64,000 nucleotides of DNA from Litorilituus sp. (GCA_030754235.1 JASMAS010000059.1:58606-122605), one strand, 5' to 3'; shown: positions 9,097 to 17,304, numbered from the stretch's first letter. The notes: generated by a model from the sequence alone, not told the origin. Numbers and translations are program-made.

Positions 9097-9156
9097 ATTT
9101 GTAGTTTATAAGGTATCTATTTCTCGATGGATACCTTAACTACTTCAACTACAAAT
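9097..9156. terminator. Strong double-stem hairpin after secF
   Basis: Two nested perfect stems: an outer one of 10 bp (ATTTGTAGTT at 9097-9106 with AACTACAAAT at 9147-9156) and an inner one of 9 bp (TAAGGTATC at 9109-9117 with GATACCTTA at 9130-9138). It sits 25 bases after the secF stop. There is no clear T-run, so it may act as a transcript end, an mRNA stabiliser or a bidirectional barrier. Confidence 0.55.
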
Positions 9157-9256
9157 CATGTTTGTACAATTTTCTGATAGACCGCTTTGGTGGCTTAGCG
9201 ATCTGTCAGAATATAGCTTGGTCTATACTTGAGCTAGGAAAATTTATAGAAATCAT

Positions 9257-9281
9257 GAATTCTCATTTAGATCGAGAATTC
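9257..9281. repeat. Inverted repeat in the non-coding stretch
   Basis: GAATTCTC at 9257-9264 and GAGAATTC at 9274-9281 form a perfect 8-bp inverted repeat with a 9-base centre. It is followed at 9329-9360 by the second copy, on the opposite strand, of the dispersed repeat seen beside IS66 copy 1. I see no convincing gene in 9157-9600. Confidence 0.4.
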
Positions 9282-9609
9282 GCAAGAAATAAAATTCTCA
9301 TATGTAAAAGTAAGTGTTTGATTTATAATTCTCTCGATTCTCATTCTCGATGAGATTAACCACTTGGTGATAGGGGTTTATATACATAAGTGAGTTTTAA
9401 AAAACGTATTAGCATGATAGCGAAATCATTTCTTTGTAACACCACGTGATAATTATTCTTTCAAACTATCTTTAACACGCGAACTTAAGCAATTATTTAT
9501 ATTACTTAGCTCTTTCAAAGTTAATTCAATATCAAATAAAAGCAAAAATGTATCAAAAGGTATAGGGTTGGTTTTTGTTTTAGCATGATATTATTACGAA
9601 GAATATGTT

Positions 9610-10039
9610 CTGAAAACATTAAGCATAACTGTACATCAAAAAACACGTGCAACATTTTTACTGATGATACTCGTAGTTTTTACCTTAACTGGCTGTCCTT
9701 GGTTTAATAGTGGCAATGACTGCATTGAATTTAGTCGTGGCTGATAAAAGTGGCGTCATTCTGTCAGGCGTTGATGCTAGTTCTCAGATCTTCGCCATAA
9801 AAAGCAGCGAAGAAACTGAAAAGTAACTTACTTTAACAGTTATACCTGACACAAAAGATGATGTTATCAGAATCAAAAAAGCAGGCCACCTGAGTAGACC
9901 GACTTTTAAAACACAACCTCTACCTTGTATAAAAAGCCAACAGGACACTGTAAAAAAATTCGCTAAATCCCCCCTAAATCATAACGAATATCTCTTTAGC
10001 AAAATATTCACACAGAAAAGCACTAATCATATGATTTAA
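9610..10039 (+). pseudogene. Decayed lipoprotein gene (frameshift plus in-frame stop)
   Basis: One frame (9610-9744) encodes a lipoprotein-type signal, RATFLLMILVVFTLTGCPW, with an LTGC lipobox, and then stops. The overlapping frame from the ATG at 9716 reads LNLVVADKSGVILSGVDASS..., is interrupted by TAA at 9824, and stays open in the same frame to 10039 (LTLTVIPDTKDDVIRIKKAG...). A single frameshift plus one nonsense change would explain an original secreted lipoprotein of about 140 residues. The middle section resembles a small beta-sandwich repeat, but I cannot name the family. No normal start codon is seen. Confidence 0.55.
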
Positions 10040-10125
10040 AATGAAAATTTAACAATAACAATAATCATCTACATTAAAAATAACTTAATATTATAAACAT
10101 ATTATTAGCCTGTAATAACCCATAA

Positions 10126-10152
10126 AAAAAGGTGCTTAATCAGCACCTTTTT
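10126..10152. terminator. Bidirectional intrinsic terminator
   Basis: AAAAAGGTGCT (10126-10136), a 5-base loop, then AGCACCTTTTT (10142-10152): an 11-bp perfect stem with A and T runs on both sides. It ends the minus-strand barrel-protein unit. Confidence 0.85.
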
Positions 10153-10182
10153 AATAGTAAATTCACGAGTTCATCAATATCA

Positions 10183-10938
10183 CTAAAAATGAAGGGTTGC
10201 TCCAACAAAAACGCCGTTAAAGGTTAAATCACTGTATAAATCATCTATATCATCTAACTCTAATTTCACTTCTCGATAGCCTAACGTTAAGTCGAGATCT
10301 ACAGCAACATTGTCAAGTAATTCGTAACTTACGCCCACTTGATAATCATATAATGTGCTATCATCGTAAGAGATAAAATTAGCTTCAGCAAAAACATTAA
10401 AACCTGTAAAAGGTAATCCAACGATAGTGTTTACATACACCAGTGGTAGAAAACCTGACACAGATAAATCAGCCGATTTAGATGTAGCTTGCTCAATAAC
10501 ATTAATATGCGTATCAAGATCACGAGCCGTAAGACCTATATCTAATGTTAATAAGTCATTATCCAATATTTCATAATATAAAGTGTAATCAATGTAACTG
10601 GCATCAAACGTAGTATCTAACTCTGCCGTGGCATTATATGTTTGACCTTCAAAAGTAAAGCTAGTGCTAAGTGAAGCTCCGCCTACGGTATCAAGTGTTG
10701 TTGAAGCAATTTTGATATTAGGCACTAAAGGAATGGGGTGCTCAAGTGCAACAAAAAAGTTCCCTTGGTTTTCATCGTCAAAGCTAAACGTTGCTTGGTC
10801 AAGCTCACCTTCACCAAAGCTACCTTCAGCTTCATTAGCCCACATTTGCCCACCAATATAGAGACCTAGTATGGTATCTGCTTGTACGCTTGTACACAGT
10901 AATGTTGTTAAGCTTGCTGCTAATAATGCTTTTTTCAT
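10183..10938 (-). CDS. TIGR04219-type outer-membrane beta-barrel protein
   Basis: A 251-residue protein with signal peptide MKKALLAASLTTLLCTSVQA and then alternating beta-strand sequence ending in aromatic phenylalanine (VFVGATLHF), as in outer-membrane barrels. Features such as DTILGLYIGGQMW, GNFFVALEHPIPLVPNIKI and FNVFAEANFISYDD match my memory of the TIGR04219 family, whose role is unknown. A good ribosome site (AGGG) precedes the ATG. It starts 4 bases after the DUF2333 gene and is probably co-transcribed with it. Confidence 0.75.
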   Translation of the reverse strand: MKKALLAASLTTLLCTSVQADTILGLYIGGQMWANEAEGSFGEGELDQATFSFDDENQGNFFVALEHPIPLVPNIKIASTTLDTVGGASLSTSFTFEGQTYNATAELDTTFDASYIDYTLYYEILDNDLLTLDIGLTARDLDTHINVIEQATSKSADLSVSGFLPLVYVNTIVGLPFTGFNVFAEANFISYDDSTLYDYQVGVSYELLDNVAVDLDLTLGYREVKLELDDIDDLYSDLTFNGVFVGATLHF

Positions 10939-10942
10939 TATG

Positions 10943-11944
10943 TTACCCTTTTTTTAGTAATTCATTTAAATCAATTAATGCGGCATTGGCACGTGAAATA
11001 TAATTAGCCATCACTAAAGAGTGATTGGCTAACATACCAAAACCATCTCCATTTAAAACAATTGGGCTCCACAGCATTTGTTGACTTGCTTCGAGCTCTC
11101 TTATTATTTGTTGTAAACTAATTTTAGCATTTTTGTTTGCTAAAACACTGTCAAAGTCAATTTCAATGGCTTTCAATAAGTTAAGTAAAGCCCAAGCCGC
11201 ACCGCGAGATTCATAAAAAACATTATCAAGTTGTAACCAGCTGGTTTTCATTTCAGTATGCAAACCGTCATAACTAGATTGTTGTGCAACATTATCGCCA
11301 GCTAAATCAGTATTAACTTGTACTCGGCCAACACTAGCACTTAAACGTTGAGAATAGCTGCCTAAACGCTTTTGTACTTCTTCAAAATAACTTACTAAAT
11401 TATCTGCTCGGGTATAAAACTGCGCGTGGTCATCTTTTTTAGTGCTAATACCTACTAAAGCATTCCGATAATTGTATAAACTATTAATGGCCGCTCTATA
11501 TTCAGACTCAGCACTTGGCATTGCCCAGCTTGTGTTATCAATATTAAATTTAGGTTGAGCTAGTTTAATATGCTTGTTTTCCAGTGACTGTGATTGTGAA
11601 CGACTTAAGTCTTTACGCATCACCAAAGACATATCACGTACCATTTCTAATACACCAAATTCCCATGATGGCATATTATCTAAAAAGACACTTGGCGGTA
11701 ATGCATCATTTGACAAATAACCACCTGGTTTATCTAAAATAGTTTCGGCAACCTTAATTAACGCAGTCGTTGTAGTGTAACCTACTACAGGGGCAACATT
11801 ATCACGGGTTGTAGCTTTCATGACTTCTTTTTTAATGTCTATATCATCAGGAATAAAACTCCAGTAGACGCCAACAAAATACATAAACAAAAAAACACTT
11901 AGTATACTAAAAGTGATTGTTTTCATTGAAAAATTCATTTTCAT
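10943..11944 (-). CDS. DUF2333 family inner-membrane-anchored protein
   Basis: A 333-residue protein with one N-terminal membrane segment (MKTITFSILSVFLFMYFVGV) and a long helical periplasmic part including KPGGYLSNDALPPSVFLDNMPSWEFGVLEMVRD, characteristic of DUF2333. The function is not known. The chosen ATG has AGGAG six bases upstream. It lies 9 bases after the PCu(A)C-like ORF and 4 bases before the barrel gene, so these form one minus-strand unit. Confidence 0.85.
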   Translation of the reverse strand: MKMNFSMKTITFSILSVFLFMYFVGVYWSFIPDDIDIKKEVMKATTRDNVAPVVGYTTTTALIKVAETILDKPGGYLSNDALPPSVFLDNMPSWEFGVLEMVRDMSLVMRKDLSRSQSQSLENKHIKLAQPKFNIDNTSWAMPSAESEYRAAINSLYNYRNALVGISTKKDDHAQFYTRADNLVSYFEEVQKRLGSYSQRLSASVGRVQVNTDLAGDNVAQQSSYDGLHTEMKTSWLQLDNVFYESRGAAWALLNLLKAIEIDFDSVLANKNAKISLQQIIRELEASQQMLWSPIVLNGDGFGMLANHSLVMANYISRANAALIDLNELLKKG

Positions 11945-11953
11945 AATTTACTC

Positions 11954-12352
11954 CTAATGATGATGCGGCTTATTACTTGGCGTAGCATCATTGTATTGTG
12001 CGGCCTTTTCCTGTTGAGGATTATATACAGACTGCGGTAATGAAACAGGTTTACTCGCGAAAAAACACAAAGTTAAATTAATTGCTTGTTTTGATTGTAG
12101 GGGCCTTTTAACATCAAATAACATGAAATGTAAACCTGATGGGTGTGAAATACTGTGCTCATTAGCGCTGTTCGCTATAGAGTTTAATTTACTCATATGC
12201 ATTATTCCATTTTCCATACTGTGGATGTAGATTCCAATTCTTGAAAGGATATTAATGCTTGCAGCCAATAAAGTCACTGTTTTTCCGGTATTTTTCGCTG
12301 TATTCATAATAAATAAAGGAAAAATAATTGCTAGGATAAATAACCATTGCAC
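11954..12352 (-). CDS. PCu(A)C-like copper chaperone, N-terminal part missing or replaced
   Basis: The second half is a good match to periplasmic PCu(A)C copper chaperones, which deliver Cu(I) to cytochrome oxidase: NTGKTVTLLAAS, then IHSMENGIMHM, HPSGLHFMLFDVKRPL and a final beta strand. The copper ligand pattern H...M...HxM is kept and the tail is His-rich (NKPHHH). The expected signal peptide and first beta strands are absent. The frame instead opens with a hydrophobic stretch from a GTG with no ribosome site. It may be 5'-truncated or frameshifted, or a membrane-anchored variant. Confidence 0.6.
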   Translation of the reverse strand: MQWLFILAIIFPLFIMNTAKNTGKTVTLLAASINILSRIGIYIHSMENGIMHMSKLNSIANSANEHSISHPSGLHFMLFDVKRPLQSKQAINLTLCFFASKPVSLPQSVYNPQQEKAAQYNDATPSNKPHHH

Positions 12353-12456
12353 TTGGTTTTTATCAATATAATCAAATCCCTTTCATTTGTTATCTCTGTG
12401 TAATAGTAAGGCTTACCAATCTTTGCTGGATATTTTCGCAACAGTTACATTGTTTT

Positions 12457-13515
12457 TTAACTAGCTTTATTTTTTCTATGTTTTTTAATTGCTTTTCGGA
12501 TTTTTTTTGCTAGGCCTTTAACTTCATCTTCGAGGGTGTCGTCCTCTTGGTAGTCAACTTGTGTTATATGTATATTGGCTTTATCGAATTGGTTAGTATT
12601 AAGATAAAGTTCTGCTAAACGGTATCTTCCCCATTGCTGGTATTGTTCAGTTTTTAACGCGAGAAGTTGCTCTAATGCCTCAATACCTGCTTGAGTCTCT
12701 TCGCCAGAGTTAACGGCGACCTTTCCTAATTGATATAATGCATGTTGCTTTTCTTTAGTTGACTTTGCATGAGTTACCGCATTATTTAACGACATTCGCG
12801 CCTTTGTCCACAACTCACCATTGTCTTGAGCTTGACGAATATAAGCAAGACCTTGGGTCAAATATAATGGTGAGCTATTAGGTAGCGAATTAAGTCCATC
12901 CGTTATTGTTTTTTCAGCTAAATCATGTTGTTCTTTTTGCCAATACACCCGCGCCAAGTTTGCATAACCTTTTTCTGGGTCAAGTTTAACCAAGATTTGT
13001 GAGTAGCTTAAGGCTTTTTCAATATCACCTCCTGCGATACTGGGCGCTCCAATATGAAAACCAATAATGCCTTCTAAAGTTTTAATATGCTCTGGGTTTA
13101 ATGATAAAGCTTGTTGCCAAGCCTCTAGCCCACTATTTGCATAACTTAGTTTAGAAAAAAGACTAACTTGTTGTGCCATAACTACCGCACTACGACCAAA
13201 ATAGTAATGAGCATCAGCATTATCTTTCTGCTCAGCGATTAATTGCTCTAATAGATCGTATGACTCCTCTATTCTATTTTCCCTAAAAAGTATACGACTA
13301 GTTAATAACCGACCTGAAAATGAGATTTTTTGTGATTTATCAAGGTTGGTAAACAACTCTTTAGCTATTGCAACTTCCCCCTCATTAAGTGCAGCTTTGA
13401 TTTTTTCATTATCGACTGCCATCAGTGTGAAGCTAGTGCAAAAAAGAATCACAGTGCAAAACGTTTTTTTGATAACGCTTTTTATCTCCAAAGAATATAT
13501 TTTACAGTTATTCAT
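12457..13515 (-). CDS. Exported TPR-repeat protein
   Basis: About 352 residues with an N-terminal signal (TFCTVILFCTSFTLMAVD) and then tetratricopeptide-like helical pairs through most of the length: ADAHYYFGRSAVVMAQ, GLEAWQQALSLNPEHIKTLEG, GYANLARVYWQKEQHDLAEK, and others. It ends in a lysine-rich tail. TPR proteins act as interaction scaffolds; the partner is unknown. The frame opens at 13533, but the ATG at 13515 (MNNCKIY) has AGGA about 8 bases upstream and is preferred. It is separated from the next gene downstream by about 100 bases. Confidence 0.8.
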   Translation of the reverse strand: MNNCKIYSLEIKSVIKKTFCTVILFCTSFTLMAVDNEKIKAALNEGEVAIAKELFTNLDKSQKISFSGRLLTSRILFRENRIEESYDLLEQLIAEQKDNADAHYYFGRSAVVMAQQVSLFSKLSYANSGLEAWQQALSLNPEHIKTLEGIIGFHIGAPSIAGGDIEKALSYSQILVKLDPEKGYANLARVYWQKEQHDLAEKTITDGLNSLPNSSPLYLTQGLAYIRQAQDNGELWTKARMSLNNAVTHAKSTKEKQHALYQLGKVAVNSGEETQAGIEALEQLLALKTEQYQQWGRYRLAELYLNTNQFDKANIHITQVDYQEDDTLEDEVKGLAKKIRKAIKKHRKNKAS

Positions 13516-13599
13516 TGTTACATCCTGTATCAATTAGTGACACTTTAGTTATATTTAAGTCAAACATACTACCCCTAACAACTTTTTTTTTAAACTTAT

Positions 13600-13950
13600 T
13601 TATCCAACACGCTCGCAATGATTACCTGCTTTTTTTCGCGTTACTAGCCAAATAACCACAGCAATCAATAACACTGGCCAGAATATACCAACAGCTACCA
13701 TAGCTAACGACCCAGCAACCAGTAGCCCAACAAAAATAAGAGAGCCAAAAACACTTAAGATAATCGCTAAGGCAACTAAAACCAATATCACTGTTACCAC
13801 CGCTGACACCCCTATTGCTTTTACAGGTTCGATCAACTCTCCATTCATGTAAACGCTTATATTGAGCACTTCCAACAGACTAGTTCCTAAAACATAGGTA
13901 AGAAATAATGTCGCAAATATTGCTAATATTAATGATTTAAAAAAACTCAT
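13600..13950 (-). CDS. Small multi-pass membrane protein of the psp operon
   Basis: About 116 residues with three hydrophobic segments (roughly residues 5-27, 47-70 and 72-105) and a basic C-terminus (VTRKKAGNHCERVG). The ATG at 13950 has AGGAG six bases upstream. It is the last gene behind pspA and pspC in the same orientation, so it probably acts in envelope-stress protection of the inner membrane. I do not recognise it as PspB, PspD or PspG. Confidence 0.65.
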   Translation of the reverse strand: MSFFKSLILAIFATLFLTYVLGTSLLEVLNISVYMNGELIEPVKAIGVSAVVTVILVLVALAIILSVFGSLIFVGLLVAGSLAMVAVGIFWPVLLIAVVIWLVTRKKAGNHCERVG

Positions 13951-14004
13951 GACCAACTCCTTTTATAATCCAAATAACTGTCGTTAAACGATTTTTATAA
14001 CATA

Positions 14005-14235
14005 CTAGTAATAACGACTTTCGGGTAATAACACACTTGCGACTACGTAAGCGACTCCAGTAGCCACAGGTAATAAAAAAAGTGCGGCTATCGCTGCTAC
14101 ACGTACAGCAATGCGAGGTAACTGATAATGTCTAGCAATGCCTGCACAAACGCCGGTTAATTTTTTATGTTGACTATCTTTAGCCAACCTTTTATTCACT
14201 TTTTGATTTACTGAATACTCTTGCTCATATTTCAT
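14005..14235 (-). CDS. pspC: Phage-shock protein C domain protein
   Basis: A 76-residue protein with the PspC signature: LTGVCAGIARHYQLPRIAVRVAAI, then a membrane helix and the LLPE ending. In the Psp system PspC sits in the inner membrane and senses damage, helping release PspA. It lacks the long periplasmic C-terminal part of E. coli PspC and has no pspB neighbour. It lies between pspA and a small membrane-protein gene. Confidence 0.88.
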   Translation of the reverse strand: MKYEQEYSVNQKVNKRLAKDSQHKKLTGVCAGIARHYQLPRIAVRVAAIAALFLLPVATGVAYVVASVLLPESRYY

Positions 14236-14293
14236 TGTTATTTCCTTCCCTTACTTGAGGTACTTTATTTAGCCATCTACCAAGATATGTAAA

Positions 14294-14965
14294 TTATGCA
14301 CTTACCGCTTTTTTCATTTGCTCTAACTCTCGTTCAACGCTCTCGTCTTTTTCTAACGCTTCAAACTGAGCATGCAAACTTTGTCCTGACTCACTTTTTT
14401 GCATAAAATCATAAGCTTCAACCTGTGCTTCAACTCTATCTATTTTTTGTTGATAGCGTTCGAACTTACTCATCGCTTCTTCAATGTTATACACCGATGC
14501 TTTTTCGCGCATTGTTAAACGTACATGAGCTGATTTTTGGCGTAATAATAACGCTTCTTGACGACGTTTGGCTTCGGTTAACTTTTCTTGCAACTGCATA
14601 GCATCCTCTTGTATTTTTGTTAACAATTCAGCTATGTTCTCACCTTCTTGCTCAAGTAATGTTAATTCAGTCTGGCTTTTATGCTTTTGCGTTAATGCTG
14701 ATTTAGCCAAATCTTCACGGTTTTTTGCTAAAGCTAGCTCGGCTTTGCTATGCCAGTGTTCAATACTGGTTTGCGTTGCTTTAACTCGTCTAGCATGCGT
14801 TTTCTGCTCTGCAATATTTTTAGCTGCTGTTGCCCTGACTTCCACCAATGTTTCTTCCATTTCTTGAATAATCAAACGAATCATTTTTTCTGGCTGCTCA
14901 GCTTTATCAAGCATGCTGTTTATATTGGCGTTAACAATATCAGTAAAACGTGTAAATAATCCCAT
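14294..14965 (-). CDS. pspA: Phage-shock protein A (PspA/IM30 family)
   Basis: A 223-residue, almost wholly helical protein with the PspA opening MGLFTRFTDIVNANINSMLDKAEQPEKMIRL (amphipathic helix plus start of the coiled coil) and ending FEALEKDESVERELEQMKKA. It belongs to the ESCRT-III-like group that coats and repairs damaged inner membrane and, in enterobacteria, also restrains PspF. It follows the secreted-protein gene by 17 bases and has an AGGAG-type site. Confidence 0.95.
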   Translation of the reverse strand: MGLFTRFTDIVNANINSMLDKAEQPEKMIRLIIQEMEETLVEVRATAAKNIAEQKTHARRVKATQTSIEHWHSKAELALAKNREDLAKSALTQKHKSQTELTLLEQEGENIAELLTKIQEDAMQLQEKLTEAKRRQEALLLRQKSAHVRLTMREKASVYNIEEAMSKFERYQQKIDRVEAQVEAYDFMQKSESGQSLHAQFEALEKDESVERELEQMKKAVSA

Positions 14966-14982
14966 TTTCTCTCTCCTAGTTA

Positions 14983-15321
14983 TTACAATGATTTAGTTTT
15001 TGGCTGTTGATTTTGGGTTTCTTGCTCACTTTGCTTAGTCTTTGCAATAGACGTTGACTCCTCATCTGTTATCCAAGCGATAGAGTCGATAACGGTTTCT
15101 TCAAACGAAAAATCGATAGTAAAGCTATTAATTTCTTGGCTGATAGACTGCTGCAATTGAGCAGTCAACTCGCTCATAACTTGCTCACCTTGAGCCAACA
15201 CCATCTCACTTATTGAATTTTCAATGGCATTCGTTTCGGCTGCGTTTACATTTACACTAAAAACAGTGCCCATAGTGAACAATAAAGCAACGCTGATATT
15301 TGTACGATTTAATGTTTTCAT
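14983..15321 (-). CDS. Secreted protein of unknown function, first gene of the psp operon
   Basis: A 112-residue protein with signal peptide NISVALLFTMGTVFSVNVNA, followed by a charged helical region (MVLAQGEQVMSELTAQLQQSISQEI) and a Q/T/K-rich tail. I recognise no family. It lies between the sigma-54 promoter and pspA, so it should be induced together with PspA. A periplasmic stress role is inferred from position only. Confidence 0.65.
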   Translation of the reverse strand: MKTLNRTNISVALLFTMGTVFSVNVNAAETNAIENSISEMVLAQGEQVMSELTAQLQQSISQEINSFTIDFSFEETVIDSIAWITDEESTSIAKTKQSEQETQNQQPKTKSL

Positions 15322-15405
15322 TTTAAAATTCCTTCTTGCACTTAAATAAAAATTGTTTAATTCACTAACAACACATTGGTTGTTATCATTTGTGATTTAA
15401 CTATT

Positions 15406-15421
15406 ACAAGTGCCGTGCCAA
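15406..15421 (-). promoter_or_regulatory. Sigma-54 promoter of the psp operon
   Basis: On the minus strand the sequence reads TTGGCACGGCACTTGT, with the -24 GG at 15418-15419 and -12 GT at 15406-15407, in correct spacing. As I recall, the E. coli pspA promoter (TTGGCACGCAAATTGT) has the same -24 block and the same GT instead of GC at -12. Predicted start of transcription near 15394, about 70 bases before the first gene. This implies activation by a PspF-type enhancer-binding protein; no pspF is adjacent. Confidence 0.85.
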
Positions 15422-15515
15422 TATAAAAAAGCAACACAAACTATTGATTTTAGAAGAAAAAAACCAAGAGCATTAACCGCACCTTAAAAAAAGACATAAT
15501 ATGTCTCGCGACAAA

Positions 15516-15535
15516 TTAGTTAATTTAACCACTAA
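15516..15535 (-). promoter_or_regulatory. Possible upstream activator (PspF) site
   Basis: TTAGT and ACTAA flank a 10-base A/T-rich centre, about 120-140 bases upstream of the predicted sigma-54 start, where enhancer-binding proteins usually bind. A related A/T-rich stretch follows at 15541-15555. Weak evidence; position is the main support. Confidence 0.3.
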
Positions 15536-15698
15536 GATTGTCAAATTAACCAACTTACAAACAAAAGTAATTGAATACTTTTTTATCGCTCAAAGCGAGC
15601 GCGTTTATTTCAATGCAAACACCATGACAGGCGGTATTTAAGCCTGTAGGCTTTTCGCGGTTCAATTTTGTATTGGATTATTTTTACAGTAAAAGCTT

Positions 15699-15733
15699 AA
15701 GTAAGAAGTAAGAAATAAGAAATAAGAAGTAAG
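15699..15733. repeat. Five tandem heptamers (AAGTAAG / AAATAAG)
   Basis: Five contiguous 7-base units (AAGTAAG twice, AAATAAG twice, AAGTAAG once) in a non-coding stretch. No frame uses it. Copy number may vary by slippage. The rest of 15560-15820 shows no gene. Confidence 0.7.
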
Positions 15734-15822
15734 CAAATAACAAAGAAGAAGAGTGAACAAGGTTAAATAATAATTAGCAGTCTACTCTTAAAAAACATGG
15801 AAGCTAAGATTCAACAACAAGC

Positions 15823-15924
15823 TTATGAAGATTTTTGTTCAAATACCCCCACCAACAGTGACACAGCAAGCAATGCCGCAGCTGGCACCATCATCAAAAT
15901 AAAAAGTGAAGTGGCTGTGATCAT
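15823..15924 (-). CDS. Very small single-helix membrane protein (33 aa)
   Basis: An ATG at 15924 preceded by AAGGAA with 5-base spacing opens a 33-codon frame: MITATSLFILMMVPAAALLA, then VSLLVGVFEQKSS and a stop. This is one uninterrupted hydrophobic helix with a short charged tail, the shape of many stress-related small membrane proteins. It lies upstream of the psp operon in the same orientation. Function unknown. The ribosome site and helix quality argue for a real gene, but conservation was not checked. Confidence 0.55.
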   Translation of the reverse strand: MITATSLFILMMVPAAALLAVSLLVGVFEQKSS

Positions 15925-16110
15925 AATAGTTCCTTACATATAAAGCTAACTTACGGATTTAAAACTAAAGCTAAAATAATGAGCTTCGACTTAAGACGCA
16001 ATAACTACTACAAAGGTTGTGCCAGTGTTTAACAAAAAAACCTAAGTCATTAATATTAAATCAATTATTAACAATTAACATAAAACCTAGGGGAATTATA
16101 CCTAAGGGTT

Positions 16111-16149
16111 TTACTTATAAACTGGTTTAAAAAACCAATTTATAAGTAA
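16111..16149. terminator. Long hairpin downstream of dusA
   Basis: An 18-bp stem with a single mismatch (arms 16111-16128 and 16132-16149, beginning TTACTTATAAA) and an AAA loop. It lies 80 bases after the dusA stop and would fold equally on both strands. No T-run follows on the minus strand. Probable transcript end or barrier. Confidence 0.55.
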
Positions 16150-16228
16150 ATTTGTAACAAAAATATTGTTAACTAGAAATAGGCTAGAGTAAGAAAAGAA
16201 AGAAAAATAAACAACAAAGTTTTTTTAT

Positions 16229-17218
16229 TTATATTGTCACTTTTGAAAAAGCTTCTTTTAATATCTCGCCATTAGCATTTTTTTGTCCTGCACACTCACT
16301 CAAATAACGACGATATTGGCGAGCTCCAGCTAAACCATTGCAAAGTCCTAACATATGACGAAGTACATGCCAGGCTCTATTGTTGCCATGCTCAGGGGTT
16401 ATGCTCACATACTCATTAACGTAATCAGCCATTAAGTTAACCACTTGTTCAAGAGATATTTGCGACTTTTCAACACCATAAATTTCTTGATCTACCGTGG
16501 CAAGCAAATAAGGGCTATTATAAATTTCACGACCAATCATCACGCCATCAATATGCTGCAAATGCCCCTTAGTTTCTTCTAAGGTTTTGATGCCACCATT
16601 AATAGATATTGCTAACTGAGGAAAATCTTGTTTAACTTGATAAACTCGCGAATAATCAAGTGGGGGAATATCACGATTTTGTTTTGGACTTAACCCACTT
16701 AACCAAGCTTTACGCGCATGAATAATAAAATGCTGACAGCCAGCTTGGGCTACTTGCTCTATAAAGGTATACAAAAATTCATAAGAGTCTAAATCATCAA
16801 TACCTATACGAGATTTTACCGTCACAGGTATACTCGTCACCGATTGCATTTCACTAACACAGTCAGCAACGAGTTGTGGCTCAGCCATTAAACATGCTCC
16901 AAAACGACCATTTTGCACACGATCCGATGGGCAGCCAACATTAATATTAATTTCATCATAACCATACTGCTCAGCAATTTTCGCACACTCAGTCATGTCT
17001 TTTACATCACTACCACCTAGCTGTAATACTAATGGGTGTTCGGCATTATTATATGAAAGGTAATCACCTTTACCATGTAAAATAGCGCCTGTGGTTACCA
17101 TTTCTGTATACAAAACGGTATGTTGTGACATTAAACGATAGAAATAGCGACAGTGCCTATCAGTCCAATCAAGCATCGGTGCCACGGAAAGTTTGTGTGA
17201 ATATATATTTGTTCTCAT
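16229..17218 (-). CDS. dusA: tRNA-dihydrouridine synthase A
   Basis: An FMN- and NADPH-dependent enzyme that reduces uridines 20/20a in the tRNA D-loop. The 329-aa protein shows the DusA motifs: SVAPMLDWTDRHCRYFYR, LQLGGSDV, ININVGCPSDRVQNGRFGACLM with the catalytic cysteine, FIIHARKAWLSGLSPKQNR, and INGGIKT. It is complete. Its first codons (MRTNIYSHKL) differ from the MISHKL that starts both dusA fragments at 21292-21345 and 22805-22846. That fits a gene whose 5' end was supplied by an integrated element. Confidence 0.95.
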   Translation of the reverse strand: MRTNIYSHKLSVAPMLDWTDRHCRYFYRLMSQHTVLYTEMVTTGAILHGKGDYLSYNNAEHPLVLQLGGSDVKDMTECAKIAEQYGYDEININVGCPSDRVQNGRFGACLMAEPQLVADCVSEMQSVTSIPVTVKSRIGIDDLDSYEFLYTFIEQVAQAGCQHFIIHARKAWLSGLSPKQNRDIPPLDYSRVYQVKQDFPQLAISINGGIKTLEETKGHLQHIDGVMIGREIYNSPYLLATVDQEIYGVEKSQISLEQVVNLMADYVNEYVSITPEHGNNRAWHVLRHMLGLCNGLAGARQYRRYLSECAGQKNANGEILKEAFSKVTI

Positions 17219-17304
17219 TCTCTTAAAACCTTATTAATTCATATGCTTGCATGGACTAACAAAGGTTTTATCCGCGAGCTATTTATTCGATATAACGCTC
17301 TCAG

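Noticed and set aside
9162..9353. 63-codon plus-strand ORF
   Set aside because: No ribosome site, no recognisable sequence, and it spans inverted repeats.
9716..9826. 36-codon ORF as an independent small gene
   Set aside because: The same frame continues after the stop for another 70 codons and a lipoprotein signal lies in the adjacent frame, so decay of one gene explains it better.
15699..15733. Heptamer array as a CRISPR array
   Set aside because: Units are 7 bases and contiguous with no spacers; a simple tandem repeat.
17243..17264. Resemblance of ATGCTTGCATGGACTAAC to the dusA segment ATGCTTGATTGGACTGAT
   Set aside because: Inverted relative to dusA and only about 16 of 22 bases match; could be chance or part of an attachment site, too weak to claim.
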